A stretch of 64,000 nucleotides of DNA from Blautia liquoris (lineage in GTDB: Bacteria; Bacillota; Clostridia; Lachnospirales; Lachnospiraceae). The position numbers and the translations under genes are program-made. How positions within the stretch are numbered: position 1 is the first letter of the stretch; every line of letters begins with the position of its first letter. This document shows positions 48,579 to 58,465 of this stretch, one piece after another. Below the pieces are notes generated by a model. It did no database searches, had not been told where the DNA came from, and saw only the letters and a list, made by a program, of their open reading frames with translations. The stretch is taken from positions 3,162,001 through 3,226,000 of the forward strand of contig NZ_CP063304.1 in assembly GCF_015159595.1 (NCBI RefSeq). Direction: 5' to 3'.

Positions 48579-51578
48579 TCATACCATAAATATTTTATTA
48601 ATAAAGATAGAATTTAGTTTCCATTTCATATTTTGTTTTGTGTTGATAGAAATCTTTAGAACTCCGTCAAAATTATGCATAATGGGCAGGATCTGATACT
48701 GGTATCTTCCTGCATCCAGCCTTCGCCCTTGTGCCCGAACTCCTGCCTCTTTTACGGCAAGCTCGGTAAATGAAGCCTCCTTTTCATCCCCAGAGATGAT
48801 CAGCAGGTCGTACTTGCCTGCCGGAAGTTCCACTCCAAATATCACAGGGACCTCACCCTCAGCGAAATCACGCCGAAGTACATCTGGTTTCATTCTTTTT
48901 CGAATAGATATTGCACCCTCCAGATCACTGTAAAATCCATAACCTAAATCCTCCGAATACGCTGTAGTTCCAACAGTCCTCGGTCCGCCGGCAAGAAGTA
49001 CCGAACGCTGGGCCTGCAAAATCTGTATATCATATACTTCACTGTAATCTTTCTCGTTTTCTTCTGTAAAATCAAAGATATAGGGCGTCATAGGATACCT
49101 CAAGGTCCCGGCAAAATCATAGGGGCAGACAAAAGAATCCACCGCCTTATAGAATGCAGTGTCTTTATTCTCCCCCAGAAAAATTCTCCGATGTGTAATG
49201 GAAGCACGGTGTACCTGCACTTTTGAAAACTCAGTCTGATTTTGTAAGCCATCTTTCTCCAAAGATTCTGACCGTGAGCCAAACACTAAAGTCTCATCTT
49301 GTTTCATGTCACACGTGTATACCAAACCCTGCCCACTTTCATATCTTGAGCTGGTTTTAGAAAGCTCCGCCGGCAGATAAAGAGACATTCGTCCATCCCT
49401 TTTGGCGTATATCTGAATCCATGTGACTTTTTTATTTCTCATCTGGGCTGATACCTCGAAAGCACCAGGTGCCAGCAAATTCTCGAATTCGCAGTCCCTC
49501 CAAGGTCCGTAATCTGTGTGGATCAGATCATCCGCCGCCGCATATTGTGTGTTATGTTCGGCATAGCTGTCATTCCCATCGGGAATCGCAGGAAATACAT
49601 AGATGACACCGTCCAGTTCCTGCAGAAGCATCTCACCTATCACCGCCGTCACTCCTCCGGAGAATTCACACATCGCCGGGAGGTAGTTCGCAGGCTTCGT
49701 CAAATGGCAGTAATTGATGAAACGTTCGGATTCTTCATATCCCAAACCGTTCGAATGTAGCATCAGATCCAGCCCCTTTTCATACAAGATACGAACTGCA
49801 CTTTCTCCTTCTCCCATTCTCGCAGATGCAGCGGCAATCCACTCAAATCCGAAAGTTCCCTCTTCCGTATTTTCCGCAGCATATCGGATCGTGCAATCTG
49901 CAAGTTCTCTTAAAGCATCCGGACTCTTTTGATGAATCTCATCTGCTGGGAAAACTGCCATCAGTACCGACGGATGGCGCAAAAATATATCATCCTGCAC
50001 CATCAACGAATCCTTCCATCTGCTGCCGTCTCTTGTCAGTGCATACTCTGGTATCTCACTTAATAAACGCTCAAAATCAAGCACTTCCTCTTTTGGACGT
50101 TTCAGTATTTTTACGGCTTGTATTGCATCCTTTGTCAGCTGTTTCAAAGCGGCTGTTGTGATCACACTGTCTCTCGTTACTGGTCCTTGCTCCGGGCAGA
50201 TATCGTAATCAATGTGCCGGATTTTGTGTTCATCCAGCCGCCCTGTCTTTACATAAAAGTCCAGAATTTCACAAAATGTCGGGTAAACCTTATCTCTTAA
50301 AAAGGTCTCATCTTTCGTATAAGTATAGTATTTCCACAGAAACAGCGCACACCAGGGCTGAATGCAGTGATAGAGAGGATGGGGGTAGTCAAGTGCCCAA
50401 CCTTCCTCTCCATAGAATTCCTCTGCAAACTTTTTGATGTCCGGTTCATATGACAAAAAACCGTCACAAAAAACTTTTGCAAGTTCCATATGATTCGAGG
50501 AAAATGTACCGTAAAACGCCGTTTGAATATTCACGTCCCAGTACCACATACTTCCCCACATGCATGGTTTTCTGATGTCCCACAAACCGCTCAGACCGCA
50601 GGCCTGCTCACTGTGAACACTGCCTTTGCCGCTGCAGCACTCAAGCAGGTACACGTAGAGGTACCAGAGTGTCTCCAGATAATAGTCCGGAAGCGTAATA
50701 CTTGATTTCCAGAAAGATTTCCAGGCTATGCGGTGTGCATTCCTGTCCGAGGTTATGTTTTTCCAAAGGTCTTCTGCCCGATGACGTGCAGTTCCTTTCC
50801 CCGGAGCAATCGAAGCGATAAGGAAAAAGGACTCCAAATCCGGGTTTACGTCTGGTACATACAATGTGGTTTCCTGTATAAAGGGTCTGGCATCTTCAGC
50901 TTCTTTTTCCGGGTGAAATTCACAGAGCATTGTAACAGCATTATTTTCACAGATATCCTGATAATGATAACGGCTCTGACCGCGTGCTCTCTGTCTCGTG
51001 ACATTTCCATTCTTCCAAAGTCCAGCGCAGCTTTGATGAAGTTCGAACACCATACCATCCCGTGTTTTTGACAAATACAGATGAGCAGTGACTTGATTTC
51101 TTCCTTCTCCTGCCGAAAAATCAATGGTTCCTTCCTCGATGTTCAAAGCGAGCAGTGAGTGATCGGTCCTGACCTTTTCGGAGAATCCAATCACGATCTC
51201 TCCACCCTGCGGACCACTTGTACCCTGATAAAGAGGTCTTCCCCCCAAAGGCTGAGCGTTCTGAGACTTTTGCAAGGTTTTGGTATAATGAAAGAACTCA
51301 TAGTCTGGATTCTGTCTTTCTTCATCCACCACTGCCTTTACATCCTCAAATGTCATCTTGCCTGACAGGTTTTGCACCTGAGCGGACAGATCACATTTAT
51401 CCGGATATCTGGGATCGGCATAACGCTCCAACACCTGATAGTAACAGTCATAATGATTCAAAGCTGCATGCAGAGCGTGATCTCTATAATAGACCGACGC
51501 ACCCATCTTCCCATTGCCGAGTGGAAGAGCATTCGACCATCCATTCTCTACATTCCAAAAACAAATCTGATGTCCCAA
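48579..51578 (-). CDS. GH95-like glycoside hydrolase
   Basis: A 999-residue protein starting at TTG behind GGAGG at six bases. The N-terminus WSNALPLGNGKMGASVYY matches the GH95 (alpha-L-fucosidase/galactosidase) start. The toroid region (about 300-650) has MWYWDVNIQTAFYGTFSSNH, where GH95 usually has an N-x-Q-M-N-Y-W pattern, so catalytic residues are not fully conventional. A beta-sandwich of about 300 residues ends the protein (SVLLAGGPRTVGTTAYSED). There is no signal peptide. It lies between the lyase and GH88 genes and may remove a branch sugar. The family call is moderate. Confidence 0.65.
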   Translation of the reverse strand: MGHQICFWNVENGWSNALPLGNGKMGASVYYRDHALHAALNHYDCYYQVLERYADPRYPDKCDLSAQVQNLSGKMTFEDVKAVVDEERQNPDYEFFHYTKTLQKSQNAQPLGGRPLYQGTSGPQGGEIVIGFSEKVRTDHSLLALNIEEGTIDFSAGEGRNQVTAHLYLSKTRDGMVFELHQSCAGLWKNGNVTRQRARGQSRYHYQDICENNAVTMLCEFHPEKEAEDARPFIQETTLYVPDVNPDLESFFLIASIAPGKGTARHRAEDLWKNITSDRNAHRIAWKSFWKSSITLPDYYLETLWYLYVYLLECCSGKGSVHSEQACGLSGLWDIRKPCMWGSMWYWDVNIQTAFYGTFSSNHMELAKVFCDGFLSYEPDIKKFAEEFYGEEGWALDYPHPLYHCIQPWCALFLWKYYTYTKDETFLRDKVYPTFCEILDFYVKTGRLDEHKIRHIDYDICPEQGPVTRDSVITTAALKQLTKDAIQAVKILKRPKEEVLDFERLLSEIPEYALTRDGSRWKDSLMVQDDIFLRHPSVLMAVFPADEIHQKSPDALRELADCTIRYAAENTEEGTFGFEWIAAASARMGEGESAVRILYEKGLDLMLHSNGLGYEESERFINYCHLTKPANYLPAMCEFSGGVTAVIGEMLLQELDGVIYVFPAIPDGNDSYAEHNTQYAAADDLIHTDYGPWRDCEFENLLAPGAFEVSAQMRNKKVTWIQIYAKRDGRMSLYLPAELSKTSSRYESGQGLVYTCDMKQDETLVFGSRSESLEKDGLQNQTEFSKVQVHRASITHRRIFLGENKDTAFYKAVDSFVCPYDFAGTLRYPMTPYIFDFTEENEKDYSEVYDIQILQAQRSVLLAGGPRTVGTTAYSEDLGYGFYSDLEGAISIRKRMKPDVLRRDFAEGEVPVIFGVELPAGKYDLLIISGDEKEASFTELAVKEAGVRAQGRRLDAGRYQYQILPIMHNFDGVLKISINTKQNMKWKLNSIFINKIFMV

Positions 51579-51614
51579 TTCTAACCTCCAATCCAGGCAG
51601 CCCTGCCCTGGCAG

Positions 51615-53630
51615 CTACCAGGAAAGGATCTCCCCTGCGATAATCTCATCTTTTTCCATGCTGCGGTCAAAGAGAACTGTTTTTCCATATCCCCTGCAGT
51701 TTTCCCAGCAAAGGATATCCGTGGGTGTCATCACTTCCTGGTGACAGAGAAAAAGAACGTATTCTTTCTGTCCAGAGATAATCTGAAGACCTTCGGCCTG
51801 ACTCCGATCCAGATCCCTCTCATATCCGGAAAGCCTGAGATTGATATTTTTCACCTGAACTTTCGAGGTCTTTCCCTTTTTACTGCCATTAATTACTGTG
51901 ATTTGGTGAAAGGAATCATTCGTCTGGACTGTCCCCACATATGTCTGGTTTTGATGCTTTTCGTTATAATGAAAAGACTGCCATGTGTGGCGGATCTCTC
52001 CTGTCTGCGGCGTGACAAACTGAACATAAGCCTCCATCTCATCTCCGGTGAAATGAAGATCCCCTGCCAAATCTTCTACTGTTCCATGGCCGCTGAAGTG
52101 AAGATGGTTCTCGTAAAGATGACTGCCATGGCTCAGATAATTATCGCAGATTATATAGATGTCTGGTTTGATCCAGATAATCTTCTTGTTTACAATCACA
52201 CTATCTTCCCAGTATCCCAGATGACTTCCCTCTACATATCCGGCCAGACTGCCATCATAAAATTCCTGTTTCACACAGGTACATAGTTTTTGATAAATCC
52301 ACGAAGTATCACATGGTGCAAATCCCCTGCCATCCACGAGGGTGACATTGTGAGCTCCAGCTTCTTTGAATCGAAAACGCTCCGATCCGTCCACATAGGT
52401 ATATCTTCCGGAATCGACCAACAGATCTTCTCCGCAAATCACGAGATCAAAATGCAGTTTGTCTGCATGTCCATGTCCTCCGCCGGTATCTCCACAGTGA
52501 AAATGAAGTAGATTTGCGTTCTCATCCCACCCACTCCGAAAATAATAGTTTCCTCCAAAGGGAAGTTCCAGTGACAAAAAGTCAGGTTCCTGTGCACCCA
52601 ACGTTTCATAAATACAACGTCCGTCATCGCCGAACAGCCAGATATTATCAAAATCAAGGTTCTCATAACCGCCGGATTTTAGCATCTCATCTTTTAAGAT
52701 CAGGGCACCGGCGCTGATCTGATCCCTCAGATCAGTTGTATCGCTGTCGCCCTGGGCGAACTGCGTGTGATCCGGTTTCATCCACTTATAATTGACATAT
52801 GCCATGTTCTCTACCGTCTTGCAGATGATGTCCGGCATCAAAATACCGGCGCGTCGTCCATAGAAAAGTACCGCAAGATAGCCATGATAAACTTCATTAT
52901 GATACATCGGAGACTGCTCCCACTGCATCCCATCCGGCAGGACCTGAATAGCTGCAGCTTTACAAAGGCGTGTAAGAGCCGTCTGCAGTACTTCTTTAGA
53001 ATCCGGCAGAACAAGAGACAGCAGAAAAAGTCCCTCGCTTTCAAGTACTCCCCAGTTACTGATATATTTGTGATCGTCAAAATTTGTAAGCAGTCTGTTC
53101 TGATGCTTTTTCAGACAGTCATACACCTTTTGGAGGAATATAGCATCGACCATATCACTTTCCAAAACCAGCGGTACTGTGCGGAGCCAGGTTTCCGGTC
53201 GAATTCCCGTCTCCAGCGTTCGCCATGGTCCAAGGCCTATATTCTCACCCGGTTTTGCATGATCGATCCAGTCGGCGAGCAGACGAACATAGTTTTTGGC
53301 ATACTTTTCGTCCTTTGTCATCTGATAAGCCTCTGCAAGACACAGCAGAAATCGATGACGGTTAAACTGCCAGAGAAACTCCCGGTCTCCTCTTGGAATG
53401 AAACTCCAGTCAATCTTATCTTCAAAGATCATCGGCTGATTCGTCTGCTCCATATCCCAGGGAAAATCAAACAAAAAACTATTTTCACAGGCAGCATCGG
53501 CAACTCTCATGACATGTGCGACATCTTCCGGCCAGTTTTTCCTACTGTATGATACAATTCTCTCCAAGTGATCCAGTCCGAAGATCCGACAGGTATCTTG
53601 TACCCATTTGGGCTGTGTATTTTTTTCCAT
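51615..53630 (-). CDS. Heparinase II/III-family polysaccharide lyase (PL12-like), cytoplasmic
   Basis: About 671 residues. The ATG at 53630 follows AAAGGGTG; a GTG at 53639 overlaps the permease stop. An alpha/alpha toroid (to about 370) is followed by the heparinase C-terminal beta domain. Candidate catalytic residues are Asn in YISNWGVLESEG, Tyr in QSPMYHNEVYHG and the His residues of GGGHGHADKLHFDL and EAGAHNVTLVDG. The family cleaves uronate-containing glycans by beta-elimination. It has no signal peptide, unlike secreted lyases, so it should act on imported oligosaccharides. Without a linked sulfatase an unsulfated substrate is more likely. Confidence 0.88.
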   Translation of the reverse strand: MEKNTQPKWVQDTCRIFGLDHLERIVSYSRKNWPEDVAHVMRVADAACENSFLFDFPWDMEQTNQPMIFEDKIDWSFIPRGDREFLWQFNRHRFLLCLAEAYQMTKDEKYAKNYVRLLADWIDHAKPGENIGLGPWRTLETGIRPETWLRTVPLVLESDMVDAIFLQKVYDCLKKHQNRLLTNFDDHKYISNWGVLESEGLFLLSLVLPDSKEVLQTALTRLCKAAAIQVLPDGMQWEQSPMYHNEVYHGYLAVLFYGRRAGILMPDIICKTVENMAYVNYKWMKPDHTQFAQGDSDTTDLRDQISAGALILKDEMLKSGGYENLDFDNIWLFGDDGRCIYETLGAQEPDFLSLELPFGGNYYFRSGWDENANLLHFHCGDTGGGHGHADKLHFDLVICGEDLLVDSGRYTYVDGSERFRFKEAGAHNVTLVDGRGFAPCDTSWIYQKLCTCVKQEFYDGSLAGYVEGSHLGYWEDSVIVNKKIIWIKPDIYIICDNYLSHGSHLYENHLHFSGHGTVEDLAGDLHFTGDEMEAYVQFVTPQTGEIRHTWQSFHYNEKHQNQTYVGTVQTNDSFHQITVINGSKKGKTSKVQVKNINLRLSGYERDLDRSQAEGLQIISGQKEYVLFLCHQEVMTPTDILCWENCRGYGKTVLFDRSMEKDEIIAGEILSW

Positions 53631-53635
53631 CTCAG

Positions 53636-54481
53636 TCACCCTTTCACGGCTCCGCCTGTCACACCTGCAATAATCTTATTCGACAGGAAGATGTATAGAA
53701 GAAATGTAGGAAGGAATACAATGATAACACCAGCAAATAACCCAGCCCAGTCACCGGAATATTTCATAGACTGTACGATTGCCTGAAGACCGGTCGAAAC
53801 AGTCCGAAGCTCTGTCTTATTTGCAAAGATCAATGCCATAAAATATTCATTCCATATGTTAATAAAGTTAAAAATCGTAAGTGTCATGATTCCCGGCTGT
53901 GCCAACGGGAACATGATTTTCCAGAATGCTTCGGAAGGAGTACAGCCATCAATCTCGGCAGCCTCTTCAAGAGCTTTCGGAAGCGAGATAAAAAATCCCG
54001 AAAGAAAAAACACGCCAAACGGTACATTTACGGCAATATAGAGAATCATTAGTGTCCATCTGGATCCAATCAGATTCATCGATGTCGCCATCTTGAATAA
54101 AGGCATAACAAGCATCACCTGTGGAATTGACATGCCAATCACGAAGATGTTATTGACGATATGTTTTCCTTTGAACTTAATTCTGGAAAGTGCATATGCC
54201 GCCGGTGCCGAAATCAATACAATTCCCACACAACCCACAATGCAGTAGATCAGACTGTTCATAAAGTAAATGCCCAATTTGTGCTTTTTCATGACGTTGA
54301 TATAATTTTCAAGATGAAAACCACTTGAGAGAATGCTGTCACTGTAGATCTCGCTTGTGGTGGACAAGGATGCCATAAAAATCCATCCAATCATGGCAAT
54401 CGTAAATCCAAGCCAGATCACAAGAGGAATGTACTTTGGCACCTGACGGAGTCCTTTTTTGTAATTTCTCTTCTTATTCAT
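53636..54481 (-). CDS. Sugar ABC permease, MalG type
   Basis: A 281-residue permease with six helices. The ATG at 54481 follows AGGAGG. The EAA loop EAAEIDGCTPSEAFWK is near residue 180 and the C-terminal IIAGVTGGAVKG tail is typical. It is ten bases downstream of the MalF-type gene and six bases before the lyase gene, so import and degradation are co-transcribed. Confidence 0.92.
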   Translation of the reverse strand: MNKKRNYKKGLRQVPKYIPLVIWLGFTIAMIGWIFMASLSTTSEIYSDSILSSGFHLENYINVMKKHKLGIYFMNSLIYCIVGCVGIVLISAPAAYALSRIKFKGKHIVNNIFVIGMSIPQVMLVMPLFKMATSMNLIGSRWTLMILYIAVNVPFGVFFLSGFFISLPKALEEAAEIDGCTPSEAFWKIMFPLAQPGIMTLTIFNFINIWNEYFMALIFANKTELRTVSTGLQAIVQSMKYSGDWAGLFAGVIIVFLPTFLLYIFLSNKIIAGVTGGAVKG

Positions 54482-54491
54482 ACTTTTCCTC

Positions 54492-55391
54492 CTACTCTGC
54501 CTCTTCCGTGCGAATGACCTTGTCAAGGACGGTATTTAAAAGCAAGACAATCACCATGATGATCACACCCGCCGTCGCACCCGCTCCGACATTCAATTCC
54601 ACGGAACCGGCCGAATTGCCAAATACCACCTCATACATATAAACCATCGGGGTAACCGTCGCATTTTCCGTATTAAAGGAAAACAACGTTGAATATACAA
54701 AAAATGCCGCAGCCGCCGCAGAGTAAAGCACGATACAGCGCTTGATGATGTCCTTTAAAAGCGGAACGGTGATATCCGTAAACTGTCTCCATGCCCCGGC
54801 ACCTTCGATTTTTGCTGCTTCATAGTAATCTTGTGAAATCCCATCGATTCCGGCAACCATGATCAACATGTAAAACCCGACGCCGGCATAGATATAAGCA
54901 ATCATCATCGCAAGAAACAGATGCTCCGGCGATGTCCACTGAAAGTCGGCCATCTTCTGCCAGTGAAGTGCTTCAAACATCTTCTTCATCATCCCATACT
55001 GATTGTTATAGACATACTGCAGCCACATCGTAACCAACGCGACAGAACTGATGATATGTGGAAGATAGATTGCGGCTCGCCAGAAGTTCTTTCCCTTAAT
55101 TCCTGATGTGATGATAACAGAGAACAACATGGCCAGACTTAATACAATAACGCCTCCAATCAGCCAGATCTTCACAAAATTGACCATGGACTGACGAAAC
55201 AGAGGACTCGTGAGCAATTCCTTATAGTTAGAAAGTCCGACAAACTCCCAGCTGCTCATATTATCTGTGATAAAAGACACTTTAAAAAAGCTCATAAGCA
55301 GCGTTCTGACACTGGGATATAAGAAAATCACAACCATACAGATAACGGCCGGTGCCAGAAAACGGATGAGAAACCAGTTCTTTTTCTTCAT
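54492..55391 (-). CDS. Sugar ABC permease, MalF type
   Basis: A 299-residue permease with six helices. It starts KKKNWFLIRFLAPAVICMVV and has the EAA loop EAAKIEGAGAWRQF near residue 190. It is separated from the solute-binding gene by a 10-bp hairpin and pairs with the MalG-type subunit downstream. No ATPase gene is linked. Confidence 0.92.
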   Translation of the reverse strand: MKKKNWFLIRFLAPAVICMVVIFLYPSVRTLLMSFFKVSFITDNMSSWEFVGLSNYKELLTSPLFRQSMVNFVKIWLIGGVIVLSLAMLFSVIITSGIKGKNFWRAAIYLPHIISSVALVTMWLQYVYNNQYGMMKKMFEALHWQKMADFQWTSPEHLFLAMMIAYIYAGVGFYMLIMVAGIDGISQDYYEAAKIEGAGAWRQFTDITVPLLKDIIKRCIVLYSAAAAAFFVYSTLFSFNTENATVTPMVYMYEVVFGNSAGSVELNVGAGATAGVIIMVIVLLLNTVLDKVIRTEEAE

Positions 55392-55446
55392 ATAAATAAC
55401 CCTTTCTTCTCTTGAGATTCATACAACCAATGATAATTTCAAAAAC

Positions 55447-55474
55447 AGGGAAGAGGTAAATTCCCCTCTTCCCT
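55447..55474 (-). promoter_or_regulatory. Intercistronic hairpin after the binding-protein gene
   Basis: AGGGAAGAGG (55447-55456) pairs perfectly with CCTCTTCCCT (55465-55474). It lies between the solute-binding and permease genes and lacks a clear T-run, suggesting a message-stability or attenuation role. Confidence 0.65.
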
Positions 55475-55514
55475 CCATTTGACATGTCTTGTTTTACTCC
55501 CTGCTGCGGATCTC

Positions 55515-56873
55515 TTATTTCTTTGCAGCCGCTGCCATATTTTCCACGAACTGGTCAGCCGTGATATCTCCGGCTGCAAGTTTTGTAAAGTTCTCCTGAA
55601 TCGTAGGAGCCAGATCAGCATTTGATGCAATATCAGCACCATATTTTAACGGAGTTTCATTAGACGTGAATACATCTTTCATGTTCTCCAGACTCTTTGG
55701 CCACTCGGTCCCAGCCGTTGCAGGTGTTGTTCCGGCATGTTCTACCATCTTCTGGTCGTTTTCCTGATCGAGTGCATAGGCGATGAATTCCATAGCAAGA
55801 TCCGGATCTTTCGTGTCCTTATTCACTGCCAGCATTGTGCAGCCTGCCGGATCCTCTTTTTCAAATTTATTCTGTCCCTCTTCAACATCCGGGAAAGAAA
55901 ATCCGCCCCATACGAAATCATCTCCGGTGACATCCTTTACTTCCGTTGTAAGACCTGTCAGATTATAATACATAGCCACTTTACCGTTTCCGACATCCAT
56001 CTGGCCGGCAGGATATTTATTTCCGCTTACACTCTTGTCAAAGTAACCTTTTTTCGCGAAATCCTCATATGCTTTAGCCATCTTGACAACCGCATCATCT
56101 TTCCACATCTCACCGGTCTTATCCTGTACCAGTTCGCGGATCCAGTCTTGTCCCTTTTCTCTGTCGAGATACATGCCCGGAAGCCATGACGCATAGGCAT
56201 CATCAAAAGTGAGTGGTGAATATCCTGCCTCCTTCAGCTTTGCACATGCCTCATCCAGCTCTTCCCAGGTCTTTGGCTCTTCCTTGATTTCTGCCTTGTC
56301 GAATGCAGCCTGACTGTACATAAAAAGTGACATCCACGGTTTATATCCGACAGCCGGCTGATAGTCTACATCAAGCATTGACTTCGGTGTCGTCAGAAGA
56401 TTTGGCAAAACCACCTCGGAAAGCTTCTTCCCATCTGTTGCCTGATATGTTTTGTCGACATATGGCGTCATGTCGAGAATATAATCTTTCAAATCAATCT
56501 CAATCGGATATTCGAATACATCAATCGTCTCTCCGCCTTCCAGTGCTGGTTTTAAGATCTTCTTATTATCTCGTCCGCACCACTGAATCTCAATATCCAC
56601 ATTGGGATGTTCTTTTTCAAAACCGTCTTTGATCTCCTGCCAAACTTCACCTTGCGGCTCAGTGTCATTCCACATAGACCAATAAACCAATTTTCCACTG
56701 AGATCATCTCCACTTTTGGACTTACTGTCTGATTTGGCAGATGCCGAAGATGATGATGCTGAACCTCCTTTTGCACTGTCTTCTTTGCTGTCTGATCCGG
56801 ATCCACATCCGATCATGCCCAGTCCCATCGATACCGCCAGCGTAGCCGCCAGAACCTTACTGTAATTTTTCAT
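55515..56873 (-). CDS. Extracellular solute-binding lipoprotein 1 of the uronate-glycan locus
   Basis: A 452-residue family 1 binding protein. The ATG at 56873 follows AAGGAGG. The lipobox is MIGC (Cys23), followed by a Ser/Asp/Lys-rich linker. The mature part has KLVYWSMWNDTEPQGEVWQE and the inter-lobe AVNKDTKDPDLAMEFIAYAL. It is the one directly upstream of the permeases, so it is the probable main ligand receptor. Its own promoter and dyad cluster lie in the preceding 180-bp gap. Confidence 0.92.
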   Translation of the reverse strand: MKNYSKVLAATLAVSMGLGMIGCGSGSDSKEDSAKGGSASSSSASAKSDSKSKSGDDLSGKLVYWSMWNDTEPQGEVWQEIKDGFEKEHPNVDIEIQWCGRDNKKILKPALEGGETIDVFEYPIEIDLKDYILDMTPYVDKTYQATDGKKLSEVVLPNLLTTPKSMLDVDYQPAVGYKPWMSLFMYSQAAFDKAEIKEEPKTWEELDEACAKLKEAGYSPLTFDDAYASWLPGMYLDREKGQDWIRELVQDKTGEMWKDDAVVKMAKAYEDFAKKGYFDKSVSGNKYPAGQMDVGNGKVAMYYNLTGLTTEVKDVTGDDFVWGGFSFPDVEEGQNKFEKEDPAGCTMLAVNKDTKDPDLAMEFIAYALDQENDQKMVEHAGTTPATAGTEWPKSLENMKDVFTSNETPLKYGADIASNADLAPTIQENFTKLAAGDITADQFVENMAAAAKK

Positions 56874-56893
56874 AGCAAAAACTTCCTCCTTTA

Positions 56894-56998
56894 AATGATT
56901 CGTTCCCATACCATTACGGATTTCAGGCTCATGTTTTTATACAGACCTGAAACCGGATGAACTTTCCATCGTTATCACTATTATAGATACGAATCATT
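56894..56998 (-). promoter_or_regulatory. Nested inverted repeats and promoter before solute-binding gene 1
   Basis: AATGATTCGT (56894-56903) and ACGAATCATT (56989-56998) form a perfect 10-bp inverted repeat 85 bp apart. Inside, TTTCAGG (56921-56927) and CCTGAAA (56946-56952) form another. A minus-strand TATAAT lies at 56980-56985 between the arms. The outer arms suit a looped regulator such as the YesN-type protein encoded nearby. Confidence 0.5.
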
Positions 56999-57053
56999 CA
57001 AAACAGAATGTCACATGTTATCCCACAAAGATGTAAGATCGTAAACTTGAACA

Positions 57054-58316
57054 TCAATGCTGTTCATGAAGAGAAAGCTGGCTTTCAAAGGACTGATCCC
57101 ACCGATCGAGAATTTCCCTGGCACTCATCTGACCGGTGTAAAGTTTCTGCTGATCTGCCCAGAAACCTGTCATATCGATGCCGTTCAGCCGTTCGTTAAT
57201 CTCCAGAGCTGTTTTCTTCGGAACTATATAGTTATCATACAGATTTTGCTGCCAGTCAGACATCTCCATATTTTGATCTTTGAACACCGGAGTGTGATTC
57301 CACCCGATGTTGAACTCATTCATATTATCTGGTTTCGAAAACCAGTCAAGGAATTTTTTTGCCTCTTTGATATGTGAAGATTCTGCAGAGACAGCAAACA
57401 GACCCATCCCTGCTTTAATTGTAAGTACATCCCCGTTATAGGGTGCAGGTGTCATCGCAAGATTCACTTTCGGATTCAATGTCTGTGCATCATGAATACA
57501 GAACTGGCCGGACAAGTACATTGCAGTCTTTGAAGCTGCAAGGGCATCCACCGCTCCATTGTAAGTTGCCTGTGTATAGTCCGGATTCGTAAAACCCTCC
57601 TTTCTCACTGCCGCAAACTCCTCCAGAACCGACCTGTATTCCTCGTTATTCCATTTCATCTGACCCTTTACAAGTTTTTGATAGGTATCATCTGTCATTG
57701 TCTGTGAAACTGTGGTAGAGAATCCAAATGCCGTCGTCCAGGAATCCTTGTCTGATACATAAAAAGGCGTATAGCCGCCATCTTTTATTTGCCTGCAGGC
57801 CATTCGAAACTCATCCAGATTGCTGGGAACCTTCAGGTTCAGCTTCCGGAAAATATCACGGTTATAGACCAGACCCACGCTGCTCGTGCCGCCAATGGGG
57901 AGACCATAAAGTTTCCCGTCTATCTTCTTATTATCCAACTGTTCCGGGAGGACACGGTCATACCACTTTTCCTTCTCGGTCATTTCCACAAAACGCTTTG
58001 CTCCAATCTCTTCCATCAGTCCTCTGTCGATACGCACCAAATCTGTCAGCTCGCCGGTTGCCGCTTTCGCTTTCGTCACATCAATCCACTGATTGTCCGG
58101 AATACGCAAGACATCAATGTGATAGTCCGGATTTTCCTTCTCAAAACGCCGGATCTCATTCTGAAAAAAATCACGATAATGAGATTGCGGCATCATAAAT
58201 GACAGCGTAACCCCTTCTTTCTTCACGTTTGACCTGTCTGTGCCACATCCTCCTGCACCCAATACTGCGGCTGCTATTACAGCCGTCATAATATATAAAT
58301 ATCTTAACCTTTTCAT
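57054..58316 (-). CDS. Extracellular solute-binding lipoprotein 2 of the uronate-glycan locus
   Basis: A 420-residue family 1 binding protein. The ATG at 58316 follows AGGAAAAGG. The lipobox is GAGGC (Cys24). It contains FMMPQSHYRDFFQNEIRRFE, YGLPIGGTSSVGLVYNRDIF and the late FLDWFSKPDNMNEFNIGWNH. It is divergent from the sensor kinase gene with 150 bp between starts and is followed by solute-binding gene 1. The two share a family but little obvious sequence, so this is not a recent duplication. It may bind a different ligand or present ligand to the kinase. Confidence 0.88.
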   Translation of the reverse strand: MKRLRYLYIMTAVIAAAVLGAGGCGTDRSNVKKEGVTLSFMMPQSHYRDFFQNEIRRFEKENPDYHIDVLRIPDNQWIDVTKAKAATGELTDLVRIDRGLMEEIGAKRFVEMTEKEKWYDRVLPEQLDNKKIDGKLYGLPIGGTSSVGLVYNRDIFRKLNLKVPSNLDEFRMACRQIKDGGYTPFYVSDKDSWTTAFGFSTTVSQTMTDDTYQKLVKGQMKWNNEEYRSVLEEFAAVRKEGFTNPDYTQATYNGAVDALAASKTAMYLSGQFCIHDAQTLNPKVNLAMTPAPYNGDVLTIKAGMGLFAVSAESSHIKEAKKFLDWFSKPDNMNEFNIGWNHTPVFKDQNMEMSDWQQNLYDNYIVPKKTALEINERLNGIDMTGFWADQQKLYTGQMSAREILDRWDQSFESQLSLHEQH

Positions 58317-58405
58317 ACCTTTTCCTGCCCCCATGTAACATTAACGTCTAAAAACCTTTTGACCCTTTATGATACCATGAATTACTGAAAAAAAACAGCC
58401 TCTCA

Positions 58406-58434
58406 TTGCTTTCCATGGGCATGAATGATAGAAT
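58406..58434 (+). promoter_or_regulatory. Promoter of the kinase-regulator operon
   Basis: TTGCTT (58406-58411) and TAGAAT (58429-58434) have a 17-bp spacer, 32 bp before the kinase start. It is divergent from solute-binding gene 2, for which a minus-strand TATCAT lies near 58368-58373. Confidence 0.6.
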
Positions 58435-58465
58435 AGTACCAAGATTCAAAAGAGGAGACATCATC

